64,000 nucleotides of DNA from Sanguibacter gelidistatuariae (GTDB lineage Bacteria; Actinomycetota; Actinomycetes; Actinomycetales; Cellulomonadaceae), in contig NZ_FMYH01000001.1 of assembly GCF_900096585.1 (NCBI RefSeq), positions 558,001-622,000 on the forward strand. The letters run 5' to 3'. Shown here piece by piece: positions 35,835-43,150 of the stretch. Position 1 is the first letter of the stretch; each line of letters begins with the position of its first letter. The notes below the pieces were generated by a model. It searched no databases. It was not told where the DNA came from and saw nothing but the letters and a program-made list of their open reading frames with translations. The translations under genes were made by a program, and so were the position numbers.

Positions 35835-36791
35835 ATGATCCTCACCGTCACACCAAACCCCGCGCTCGACGTCACCTACTACGTCGACCAGATCCGCCTC
35901 GGCGAGGTGAACCGGGTCCGTACGACCACCGAGATGCCCGGAGGCAAAGGCGTCAACGTCGCCCGGGTGCTCGTCCAGCTGGGTACGGCAGCGACGTGTC
36001 TCGGTTTCCTCGGCGGCGATGCCGGTGAGACCCTGTCCCGGCTCCTTGAGCCCAGCGGGGTCGCCCAGGCTTGGCTGCGCACCGAGCGGCCCACCCGGCG
36101 CACGGTCGCTGTCGTCGACGCCGTGGAGACCACCCTCTTCAACGAGGCCGGTCCGAGCGTGGACGCCGCAGCCTGGGACGACCTCATCGCCCTGATGAGC
36201 TCGCTCGTGAGCGCTGGGGATGTCGTCGTCGTCTCCGGGTCGATGCCACCGGGAACGCCCTCGACGGCCTTGCCTGCGATGATCGCCGCCGCCCACACCC
36301 GCGGGGCCCGGACGCTCGTCGACACCTCGGGGCCGAGCCTGCTCAGTGCGGCAGAGGCAGGCGCTACCCTGCTCAAGCCAAACGATGTCGAGCTCCTCGA
36401 AGCGACCGGGGCCACCGATGTCGTCGCCGGAGCCCGTGAGCTCCTGGAACGCGGCGCGGCCTCCGTCGTGGTGTCGTGCGGGGCGCGCGGCCTGATCGCG
36501 ATGACCCGTTCTGACTTGTCTGAGCATGGCTGGCAGGTGCGCCCGGCCGAGCAGCTCACCGGCAACCCGACCGGTGCGGGCGACGCTGCGGTCGCGGCAC
36601 TCGCACAGGCCCTCGTCGCGCTGGCCGCCCCCGGTGCGACGCTCGCCCAGACCTTGCCCGCCCACCTGGCCGACGCCGTCGCGCTCTCGGGAGCAGCCGT
36701 GCTGTCCCCGACCGCCGGCTCGGTCGACCTGTCTGCCTACGCGCGCATGCGCGCGCTCATCACAGTGGAGAAACGTCATGACGCTTGTTGA
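35835..36791 (+). CDS. 1-phosphofructokinase family hexose-phosphate kinase (tagatose-6-phosphate kinase-like)
   Basis: 318 residues of the FruK/PfkB/LacC family. N-terminal MILTVTPNPALDVTYYVD and MPGGKGVNVARVLVQLG are diagnostic, and the ATP/catalytic motif is TGNPTGAGDAAVAAL. FruK and LacC cannot be separated by eye; the following class II aldolase and the AgaS-like gene favour tagatose-6-phosphate as substrate, giving tagatose-1,6-bisphosphate. The stop of this gene overlaps the start of the aldolase. Confidence 0.85.
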   Translation: MILTVTPNPALDVTYYVDQIRLGEVNRVRTTTEMPGGKGVNVARVLVQLGTAATCLGFLGGDAGETLSRLLEPSGVAQAWLRTERPTRRTVAVVDAVETTLFNEAGPSVDAAAWDDLIALMSSLVSAGDVVVVSGSMPPGTPSTALPAMIAAAHTRGARTLVDTSGPSLLSAAEAGATLLKPNDVELLEATGATDVVAGARELLERGAASVVVSCGARGLIAMTRSDLSEHGWQVRPAEQLTGNPTGAGDAAVAALAQALVALAAPGATLAQTLPAHLADAVALSGAAVLSPTAGSVDLSAYARMRALITVEKRHDAC

Positions 36792-37641
36792 CCTCGCATC
36801 AGTGGCAGGAGAGTGCGCTCGGGAGCAGACCGGGTTGGGCGCGTTCAACGTCGTGCACATCGAGCACGCCGAGGCATTTGTCGCTGCCGCGGAGCGCGCG
36901 GGGCGTCCCGTCGTACTCCAGGTGAGCGAGAACGCGGTGGCGTTCCACGGCTCCCTCGCCCCGCTCGGTGCTGGCGTGCTCGCTGCCGCCCGCTCGGCGC
37001 GGGTGCCCGTCGTCGTGCACCTCGACCACGCCAAGGACACCGCCCTCATCGCCGAGGCGATCGCGTTGGGCTTCACCTCGGTGATGTACGACGGCTCGCA
37101 CCTGCCCTACGAGCAGAACCTGGCGGCCACCGCTGCGGTCGTCGCGCACGCCCACGCCCGCGGGGTCAGTGTCGAGGCCGAGCTCGGCGAGGTGGGCGGC
37201 AAGGACGGGGTGCACCACCCCGGAGCGCGCACCGACCCGGACGAGGCAGGGCAGTTCGCCGCAGCCACCGGTATCGATCTCCTCGCCGTCGCCGTCGGTT
37301 CCTCGCATGCGATGACCACCCGCGGCGCGCGGCTGGACACCGACCTGATCACGGCGTTGGCCGCCGCGGTTCCGGTGCCACTGGTGTTGCACGGTTCCTC
37401 CGGTGTCAGCGACGAGGGTATGCGGTCGGCGATCGCTGCCGGCATCATCAAGGTCAATGTCTCCACCCACCTCAATACGATCTTCACCGCCTCCGTGCGC
37501 GACTACCTCGAGGCCAACCCGGCCGTGGTCGACACTCGGCGCTGGTTCGCCGCCGGCATCGAGCCGGTCGGCGTCGAGGTGGAGCGGCTCTTGGGCAAGA
37601 TCTACGTCGGACCACGAGAGGTTCTCGGCGCGGGACGCTAG
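36778..37641 (+). CDS. Class II fructose/tagatose-bisphosphate aldolase
   Basis: 287 residues of the zinc-dependent class II aldolase family (GatY/KbaY/FbaA). Signatures: NVVHIEHAEAFVAAAERAGRPVVLQVS, the zinc site HLDHAKD, VEAELGEVGGKDG, AVAVGSSHA and VLHGSSGVSDEGM. It would split tagatose-1,6-bisphosphate to dihydroxyacetone phosphate and glyceraldehyde-3-phosphate, feeding glycolysis. ATG 36778 lies inside the end of the kinase gene (14-base overlap). Its stop overlaps the convergent DUF4333 gene by four bases. Confidence 0.88.
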   Translation: MTLVDLASVAGECAREQTGLGAFNVVHIEHAEAFVAAAERAGRPVVLQVSENAVAFHGSLAPLGAGVLAAARSARVPVVVHLDHAKDTALIAEAIALGFTSVMYDGSHLPYEQNLAATAAVVAHAHARGVSVEAELGEVGGKDGVHHPGARTDPDEAGQFAAATGIDLLAVAVGSSHAMTTRGARLDTDLITALAAAVPVPLVLHGSSGVSDEGMRSAIAAGIIKVNVSTHLNTIFTASVRDYLEANPAVVDTRRWFAAGIEPVGVEVERLLGKIYVGPREVLGAGR

Positions 37642-38177
37642 CTGGGGGAGGGGCCGCCGACGCGGTACTGGCCCTCGTCGTTGAGGACCGTGATCGGGAT
37701 CGAGAGGTCTTCCCCGCCTGAGGTGAAGGTGCACTCGAACTCGGTTCCCTCGGTGGCCTCGATCCCTGCTGGGCACCAGACGTCTTCGACGTCGGTCAGG
37801 TCGAAGTTCGTGGAGAGCACCTCGGCGACGCCCTCGGCGACCGCGGCGTCGTCGAAGGTCGCTGGTCCGGTCAGAGTGCCTGTGGCCAGGAGCGTCGCGG
37901 TGACGGCGACGACGCCCGTGATGAGTGCGGTCACGATGACGGTAGGGGCCTTCCCGGTCTTGCGCGGGCGCGACGGCGGTGCCGCATACCCCGACTGCTG
38001 GAAACCGGTCTGCTGCGGGGCGCCATAGTGCTGTGGCGCGGCCGGCTGCCCCTGGTTCGGCCAGCTGGCGGCGGGGTAGCCCTGCGGGAACTGCTGACCG
38101 GGCTGCTGAGGGGTGCCATAGGGCGGCTGCGGAGCCGGTCGGTTCCACGGCGGTCCGGACGGCGGGTTGGTGCTCAT
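37638..38177 (-). CDS. DUF4333 membrane-anchored protein with Pro/Gln-rich cytoplasmic tail
   Basis: 179 residues. Residues 1-70 are rich in Pro, Gln, Gly and Tyr (for example PPYGTPQQPGQQFPQGY), a low-complexity tail seen in many actinobacterial membrane proteins. One helix follows (TVIVTALITGVVAVTATLLA), then an extracytoplasmic DUF4333 domain with two cysteines (DVWCPAGIEATEGTEFECTF) likely paired in a disulfide. Function unknown; DUF4333 proteins bind or monitor something at the cell surface in mycobacteria by inference only. ATG 38177 overlaps the stop of the upstream lipoprotein gene. Confidence 0.85.
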   Translation of the reverse strand: MSTNPPSGPPWNRPAPQPPYGTPQQPGQQFPQGYPAASWPNQGQPAAPQHYGAPQQTGFQQSGYAAPPSRPRKTGKAPTVIVTALITGVVAVTATLLATGTLTGPATFDDAAVAEGVAEVLSTNFDLTDVEDVWCPAGIEATEGTEFECTFTSGGEDLSIPITVLNDEGQYRVGGPSPS

Positions 38178-39136
38178 GACAACTCTCCTAGAGCATCGTA
38201 GAACGCAGATATTCCGGACTCGTCGATCACGGTCACGTCCGTGGGGTCGGGCACCGCGGGGAAGTCCTTCTTCGTCGCGCTGCCGGTGATCTCGAAGCCG
38301 ACCTGCACCACGAAGTCGTCGACGCCGTCCGTTCCGCGGACCGTGCCGTTCATCTCCATCTTGATGAGGTTGCCGTCGGAGTCTTGCCAGACGCTGACCG
38401 GGATGAAGGAGTCGAGCATCTCCGGGGTGAACTGGTCGGAGATGCCCGCTGGGATGTCGAGCAACGCGGCCACGGAGACCACAGCCGCGAGCGTGACCTC
38501 GGTCTCGGAGTGCACAGTGCCGTCGTCGTCGGTCTGCACGGAGCGGCGCATCTGCGCACCGAAGGTGGACTCCTGCGTCACGCGGATCGCCTCGCGGATC
38601 TCGCACATCGTCTGGAACCCCGTGATGAAGCACATGGTCCGCAGCGCGGCGGCAAACTCGTTTTCGCCCGGGGCGCCGTAGATGGTGGGGGTCTCGACCC
38701 ACTCGGTCGGGGCTAGAGAGGAGTAGGAGTCGCCCAGGAGCAGGTAGTCCGAGGCTTCCCCGCCGATGTGCAGGGTGTCGAGGGTGAACCCCGCCTTGGA
38801 GTCCGTCTGCCGCACGAACACCGACGCAGGGTTGCCCCGGACGGCGACGACGGACTGCCCGCCGGCCTTGTTGTCGCCATGGATCGCGTGGGTGTAGGCC
38901 ACGCCGGTGACGTCGGTACGCGCATCGGTCGTGAACGGGCTCGACTCGGCGATCCGCTCGTCGAGCAGCGTCATCTGCGCGTCGAAGTGCGCCGCAGCGC
39001 GTGCATCGACGGCGTCCCAGTCCGGGAAGGCCGCGCCGGTCACCGGTTCGCTCGAGCACCCTGCGGCCAGCGCCAGGACAAGAGCGGAGCCGAGCAGGGC
39101 GGCCGCGCGGCTGCGTCGCAGGGCGGGTGCAGCCAT
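38174..39136 (-). CDS. Hypothetical lipoprotein
   Basis: 320 residues. Signal peptide with lipobox LAAGC (residues 23-27), then a soluble domain with two cysteines in MCFITGFQTMCEI that may form a disulfide. No known family is recognised. ATG 39136 overlaps the stop of the upstream protease gene by one base, and its own stop overlaps the DUF4333 start by four, so three surface proteins are translated as a unit. Its stretch GAAFPDWDAVDARAAAHFDAQMTLLDERI suggests a helical start to the mature part. Confidence 0.8.
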   Translation of the reverse strand: MAAPALRRSRAAALLGSALVLALAAGCSSEPVTGAAFPDWDAVDARAAAHFDAQMTLLDERIAESSPFTTDARTDVTGVAYTHAIHGDNKAGGQSVVAVRGNPASVFVRQTDSKAGFTLDTLHIGGEASDYLLLGDSYSSLAPTEWVETPTIYGAPGENEFAAALRTMCFITGFQTMCEIREAIRVTQESTFGAQMRRSVQTDDDGTVHSETEVTLAAVVSVAALLDIPAGISDQFTPEMLDSFIPVSVWQDSDGNLIKMEMNGTVRGTDGVDDFVVQVGFEITGSATKKDFPAVPDPTDVTVIDESGISAFYDALGELS

Positions 39137-40224
39137 CACAGGCCTCCGATCTCGGTGAAGATCTGCAGGGCGCTCTCGCCGAGTGGCGCCGCGCCGATGA
39201 AGTCGTAGCCCCGGTAGGACGTCGTCGCGACGAGGTACCCAGAGCCGGAGACCGGGTCGTAGTTGGTGAACCACCCGCCCCCCGATGCCCCCTGGGTCAT
39301 GTCGCAGCTGAAGGTGTAGGTGCCCCGCATCCCGGGGTCCCACTGGGAGGTGGCGCAGTAACGCTGCGAGAGGCCGTCGAAGGGGGGCGCGCTCGGGTAG
39401 CCGGTGACCAGCAGCTCCTCGGCCGGGACGCCGAAGGCGATTCCCTGCCCGCCGGTGACCTCCTGGATCTGCTGGCCCTGGTCGTTCGCTCCCATCACCA
39501 GGAACGCGAAGTCGTAGGCCCAGCCGTCGCCGACGAGGCCAAACGTCTCGTCGATCTTCGCGGTGTCCAGGAAGGTCTGAGGTGCGATGACGGACTCTGC
39601 GTTCCAGGCGCCGTAGGGCATGACGGCCGTGTTGTCGGCGTCGGCGGGCACGAACCACATGTTGGTGCCCCAGTCGTCCGCGGCGAAGTCCCATACGCAG
39701 TGCGCCGCCGTGGCCACGACCGACCCGGAGGCGGAGTTGACGACGGAGGCGGAGCACACTCCGTCCCCGTCGGAGAAGGACATGTAGAGACGGCCCTGGG
39801 TGGACGCGGCCAGGCCCGTCGCGGCGAAGAGTTCGCCGGCCGAGGAGTCGGGGACCTGGGGGCCGTCCGGGCTGACCGGTCCGGTTGTCGGGTCGATGAC
39901 CACGCCCGTGGCGGCGTCGGGGGGCGCGTCGAAGGTGCCGGAGCCGTTGTCGCCGGGATCGGTCACCCGCGGCTTGGCGTTCTTGCGACGGTCCTCGGTC
40001 CAGTAGTCGTTGACGTCCTGGGCGGACTCCTCGTAGTCGTGGCGCAGCGAGACCGTGTCGGAGTCGATCGGCGGCCCGATCTGGGAGTTCTTGGCCCCGG
40101 CGACCGCCTCGCCCGAGATCACAGTGGCGCACCCCGCGGTGAGCATCGTCGCGGTCAGCAGTGCGCAGGCGAGGGCGGCCGACGCACGTGCGCGACGGGT
40201 CGAGGAGGGGGAGTGCTGCGGCAT
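39136..40224 (-). CDS. Trypsin-like serine protease, lipoprotein
   Basis: 362 residues. Lipobox LTAGC follows a short signal sequence, so the enzyme is lipid-anchored outside the membrane. The chymotrypsin-fold triad is visible: His in VVATAAHCVWD, Asp in WAYDFAFLVMG and Ser in TQGASGGGWFT; the oxyanion glycine is kept. ATG 40224 is preferred to TTG 40230. First gene of an operon with a lipoprotein and a DUF4333 protein. The long Asp/Pro/Gly-rich stretch (about 60-120) before the catalytic domain may be a spacer across the cell wall. Confidence 0.88.
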   Translation of the reverse strand: MPQHSPSSTRRARASAALACALLTATMLTAGCATVISGEAVAGAKNSQIGPPIDSDTVSLRHDYEESAQDVNDYWTEDRRKNAKPRVTDPGDNGSGTFDAPPDAATGVVIDPTTGPVSPDGPQVPDSSAGELFAATGLAASTQGRLYMSFSDGDGVCSASVVNSASGSVVATAAHCVWDFAADDWGTNMWFVPADADNTAVMPYGAWNAESVIAPQTFLDTAKIDETFGLVGDGWAYDFAFLVMGANDQGQQIQEVTGGQGIAFGVPAEELLVTGYPSAPPFDGLSQRYCATSQWDPGMRGTYTFSCDMTQGASGGGWFTNYDPVSGSGYLVATTSYRGYDFIGAAPLGESALQIFTEIGGL

Positions 40225-40338
40225 GCCCAAAATATGTCACGGATCGTCGAGGCTACCTGACCATATGGGCAGGAGTCCCCATCTGAGCGGTGACCTGCTC
40301 AATTGGATCGAAAGCCGTGAAGCGCCGAGGGTCGGCGT

Positions 40339-41262
40339 TCAGGCGATGGCGTCGAGCAGCCCGGACGTGATCGCCAGGTAGGCGGCGCAGGCCACGGTGA
40401 TCACGGCCAGCAGCCCGACGAAGCGCCAGGCGGTGCGGCGTCGTCGGGCACCGGTCACGGCGCGGTGCAGCCGGCCGAAGCGCGATTGCAGGTCCGCGGT
40501 GTCGATCGCCGGCGCGGGAGCGCGGTGCCAGGTCCGGGGCTCGATCGCCGCGGCCCGCAGCGCCTCGAGGTCCCCGGCGGGCAGCGCGGGTCCGCGCCTG
40601 GCCTGGGCGCGCAGCGCCCGGAGCATGCCAGACGACGTGACGACGGCGACCGAGGCAGGCTTCTCCCGCACGACCATCTGCTTGGGGTCGACGACGACGA
40701 TCATCGCGGACGCCGTGACCGGCCGGCCCACGGCGGCCGTCAGCAGCTTGGCGGCTCGCGCGGCCTCGTGCTCGGAGTTGCGGATGTACGGCTTCTTCTG
40801 GCCGGCGACGAGAAAAGCCTTGCCGGCTACCCAGACGCGCTGGGTCCCGTGGTTCTTCGTGTTGACCGTGACCACCCCGGCCGGCCCGACCAGCACGTGG
40901 TCGATGTCCGAGGTCCCCGCGCCGACCGGGACCGCGTGCAGCACCATCCACTCCGGCCCCAGCCGAGTAATGAGCCCCGCGACCCGGATCTCCCCGACGG
41001 CGCCCAGGTACCAGGGGCGGGCGTCCTCGGTGAGCGGGGACCGGCCGGTCAGCCGGGCCCACCAGCCGCGCTCGGGCGCGGACTCCTGCGCCCGCAGCGC
41101 CTCGACCATGACGGACTGCCCGGCAACGTTGCCGGCGAGCGTGCCCGACGACGCGCTGCCAGCCGCGCTGCCCAGTGCCGTGCCTGCGGCGCTGCGCGAC
41201 GCCGAAACGCCGGCCGCGCCGTCGCCGCGCCCGGCTGCGTCGGGAGCCTCGCCGGTCGTCAC
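40339..41262 (-). CDS. NERD (nuclease-related) domain membrane protein
   Basis: 307 residues. An Ala/Gly/Ser-rich N-terminal 50 residues is followed by the NERD domain at about 80-200 with its hallmark GTSDIDHVLVGPAGVVTVNTKNH (Asp and Lys of the putative nuclease core). One C-terminal helix (FVGLLAVITVACAAYLAITSGLL) anchors it with the domain inside. NERD proteins are presumed nucleases but few have been tested. The start overlaps the stop of purB by four bases, so it is translated from the purB message. Confidence 0.85.
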   Translation of the reverse strand: MTTGEAPDAAGRGDGAAGVSASRSAAGTALGSAAGSASSGTLAGNVAGQSVMVEALRAQESAPERGWWARLTGRSPLTEDARPWYLGAVGEIRVAGLITRLGPEWMVLHAVPVGAGTSDIDHVLVGPAGVVTVNTKNHGTQRVWVAGKAFLVAGQKKPYIRNSEHEAARAAKLLTAAVGRPVTASAMIVVVDPKQMVVREKPASVAVVTSSGMLRALRAQARRGPALPAGDLEALRAAAIEPRTWHRAPAPAIDTADLQSRFGRLHRAVTGARRRRTAWRFVGLLAVITVACAAYLAITSGLLDAIA

Positions 41263-42734
41263 AGGTAGTCGGCGACCAGCTGCTCTGCCAGGCCCACGTA
41301 GGACCCGGGGGACATGGCCGCGAGGCGCGCCGCGACGTCGTCGGGCAGGCCGAGGCCGGCGACGAAGGTGCGCAGGTCGTCGCCGTTGATCCGCTGCCCG
41401 CGGGTCAGCTCCTTGAGGCGCTCGTAGGGGTTCTCCATGCCGGCCACGCCCGCGACGGAGGCGGCGCGCATGGCGGACTGGATCGCCTCACCGAGCACCT
41501 CCCAGTTGCCGTCGAGGTCCTGGGCGAGCAGGTCGACGTTGACGGCGAGGGCCTTGAGGCCGCGGCGCACGTTGTCGATCGCGAGCAGCGAGTGGCCGAA
41601 GGCGGGGCCGATGTTGCGCTGCGTGGTGGAGTCGGTGAGGTCGCGCTGCATGCGGCTGGTGACCAGGGTCGCGGACAGGGTGTCCAGCAGCGCGCAGGAG
41701 ATCTCGAGGTTCGCCTCGGCGTTCTCGAAGCGGATCGGGTTGACCTTGTGCGGCATGGTCGAGGACCCGGTCGCGCCCGGCACGGGGATCTGCTTGAAGA
41801 AGCCGAGCGAGATGTACGTCCACACGTCGGTTGCGAGGTTGTGCAGGATGCGGTTGAAGCGCGCCACGTCGGCGTAGAGCTCGGACTGCCAGTCGTGGCT
41901 CTCGATCTGCGTGGTCAGCGGGTTCCAGGTCAGGCCCAGGCCCTCGACGAACGCCTTCGACACGGCGGGCCAGTCGGTCCCGGGGACGGCCGCGACGTGC
42001 GCGCCGTAGGTGCCGGTCGCGCCGTTGAGCTTGCCGAGGTACTCCGCGTTCTCCACCCGGCGCACCTGGCGGCGCAGGCGGTGGGCGAGCACCGCGAGCT
42101 CCTTGCCGACGGTCGTCGGGGTGGCCGGCTGGCCGTGCGTGCGGCTGAGCATCGGCACGCCCGCGTGCTCGCGGGCCAGATCGGCGATCTGCTCGACGAG
42201 CGCCCGGGCTGCGGGCAGCCAGACCTGTACGACGGCGCCGTGCACCATGAGCGCGTAGGACAGGTTGTTGACGTCCTCGCTCGTGCACGCGAAGTGCACC
42301 AGCTCACCGACGCTGGGCAGCACGGTCGACTCCCCGAGGATCCCCGGGGCGGCGGCGAGGCGACGCTTGAGGAAGTACTCCACGGCCTTGACGTCGTGGA
42401 CGGTCTCCCGCTCGATCTCGGCCATCTCCGCGATCCCGGCGGCGCCGAAGTCGGCGACGACGGCGCGCAGGTAGATCTTGTCGGCCTCGCTCAGCTGCGG
42501 CGCGCCGGGGACGATCGGGCCCGCGGGAGTGCCGTCCGTCAGCGCGATCAGCCACTCGACCTCGACGTGCAGCCGCTCCCGGTTGAGGGCCGCCTCGGAG
42601 AGGTGGTCCACGAGCGGCGCGACGGTCGCACGGTAGCGCCCGTCGAGGGGCCCCAGGGCGATGGGCGGGGTGACCTCCGCCAGGACGGCGCGGGCGGACT
42701 CGAAGGGCGCGGGGCGCGCAGAGCTGTTGGGCAT
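41259..42734 (-). CDS. purB: Adenylosuccinate lyase
   Basis: 491 residues of the E. coli-type PurB. It cleaves succinyl-AMP to AMP and SAICAR to AICAR with release of fumarate. Superfamily signature GSSTMPHKVNPIRFENAEAN is intact, with PLDGRYRATVAPL at the N-terminus and THGQPATPTTVGKE in the middle. ATG 42734 matches homolog N-termini; the longer frame covers the G-rich promoter region and is rejected. Confidence 0.96.
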   Translation of the reverse strand: MPNSSARPAPFESARAVLAEVTPPIALGPLDGRYRATVAPLVDHLSEAALNRERLHVEVEWLIALTDGTPAGPIVPGAPQLSEADKIYLRAVVADFGAAGIAEMAEIERETVHDVKAVEYFLKRRLAAAPGILGESTVLPSVGELVHFACTSEDVNNLSYALMVHGAVVQVWLPAARALVEQIADLAREHAGVPMLSRTHGQPATPTTVGKELAVLAHRLRRQVRRVENAEYLGKLNGATGTYGAHVAAVPGTDWPAVSKAFVEGLGLTWNPLTTQIESHDWQSELYADVARFNRILHNLATDVWTYISLGFFKQIPVPGATGSSTMPHKVNPIRFENAEANLEISCALLDTLSATLVTSRMQRDLTDSTTQRNIGPAFGHSLLAIDNVRRGLKALAVNVDLLAQDLDGNWEVLGEAIQSAMRAASVAGVAGMENPYERLKELTRGQRINGDDLRTFVAGLGLPDDVAARLAAMSPGSYVGLAEQLVADYL

Positions 42735-42796
42735 GTCGCCATTCTTCCATGACCGGCTCGGCCGGCGGCCAGGTGTTCCGTGGCCGGGCTGTCCGC

Positions 42797-42833
42797 GGGG
42801 GTGCGGGGACTGCGGGCTGCGGGGGGCTGGGGG
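42797..42833 (+). other. G-quadruplex-forming motif between purB and the WXG100-like gene
   Basis: Five runs of three to six G separated by TGC, ACTGC, CTGC and CT on the + strand, in the 194-base divergent intergenic region. It meets the usual G3+N1-7 rule for quadruplex potential. It lies within the purB leader (template or coding strand effects possible). Chance occurrence is not negligible at this GC content. Confidence 0.5.
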
Positions 42834-42928
42834 ACAGCACGGCCACAGGGACGGATCTGACGGGTCCCGTCCACAGGACCCGCTCCGGCCCGGGCGGGCG
42901 CGCATCCGCTCGTCCTATCGTCCACTCC

Positions 42929-43150
42929 ATGACCATCCCCCTCGACGTCGCGACCCTCCGGGCCCGCCTCTCCCTCATCGACACCGACCTCGCCGACGCC
43001 GACGCGGCCCTGGCCAGCGCGTCCACCGCAGACTGGGTGTCCACCTCGGCGGACCTGTTCCGCGGGGAGCTCAGCGAATCCCAGCGGTGCATCACCACGA
43101 TCGGGGTGAGCGTCGACTCCGTGCGGTCGGCCCTGGACAGGGTCGTGTGA
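42929..43150 (+). CDS. WXG100-like small helical protein
   Basis: 73 residues, two predicted helices (DVATLRARLSLIDTDLADADAALAS and LFRGELSESQRCITTIGVSVDSVRSALDRV) joined by a turn STADWVSTSADLF that carries the single Trp in the position of the WXG turn of EsxA/EsxB-like proteins. Shorter than the canonical 100 residues. ATG 42929. Its stop overlaps the start of the large hydrolase gene, so it probably acts as the partner or secretion adaptor of that protein. Assignment rests on pattern only. Confidence 0.6.
   Translation: MTIPLDVATLRARLSLIDTDLADADAALASASTADWVSTSADLFRGELSESQRCITTIGVSVDSVRSALDRVV

Noticed and set aside
27019-37641. Sulfoquinovose degradation (isomerase, kinase, aldolase) as the role of the sugar locus
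   Set aside because: No sulfoquinovosidase, sulfolactaldehyde enzyme or sulfonate exporter is present, and GH4 with tagatose-type kinase fits galactose or amino sugars better.
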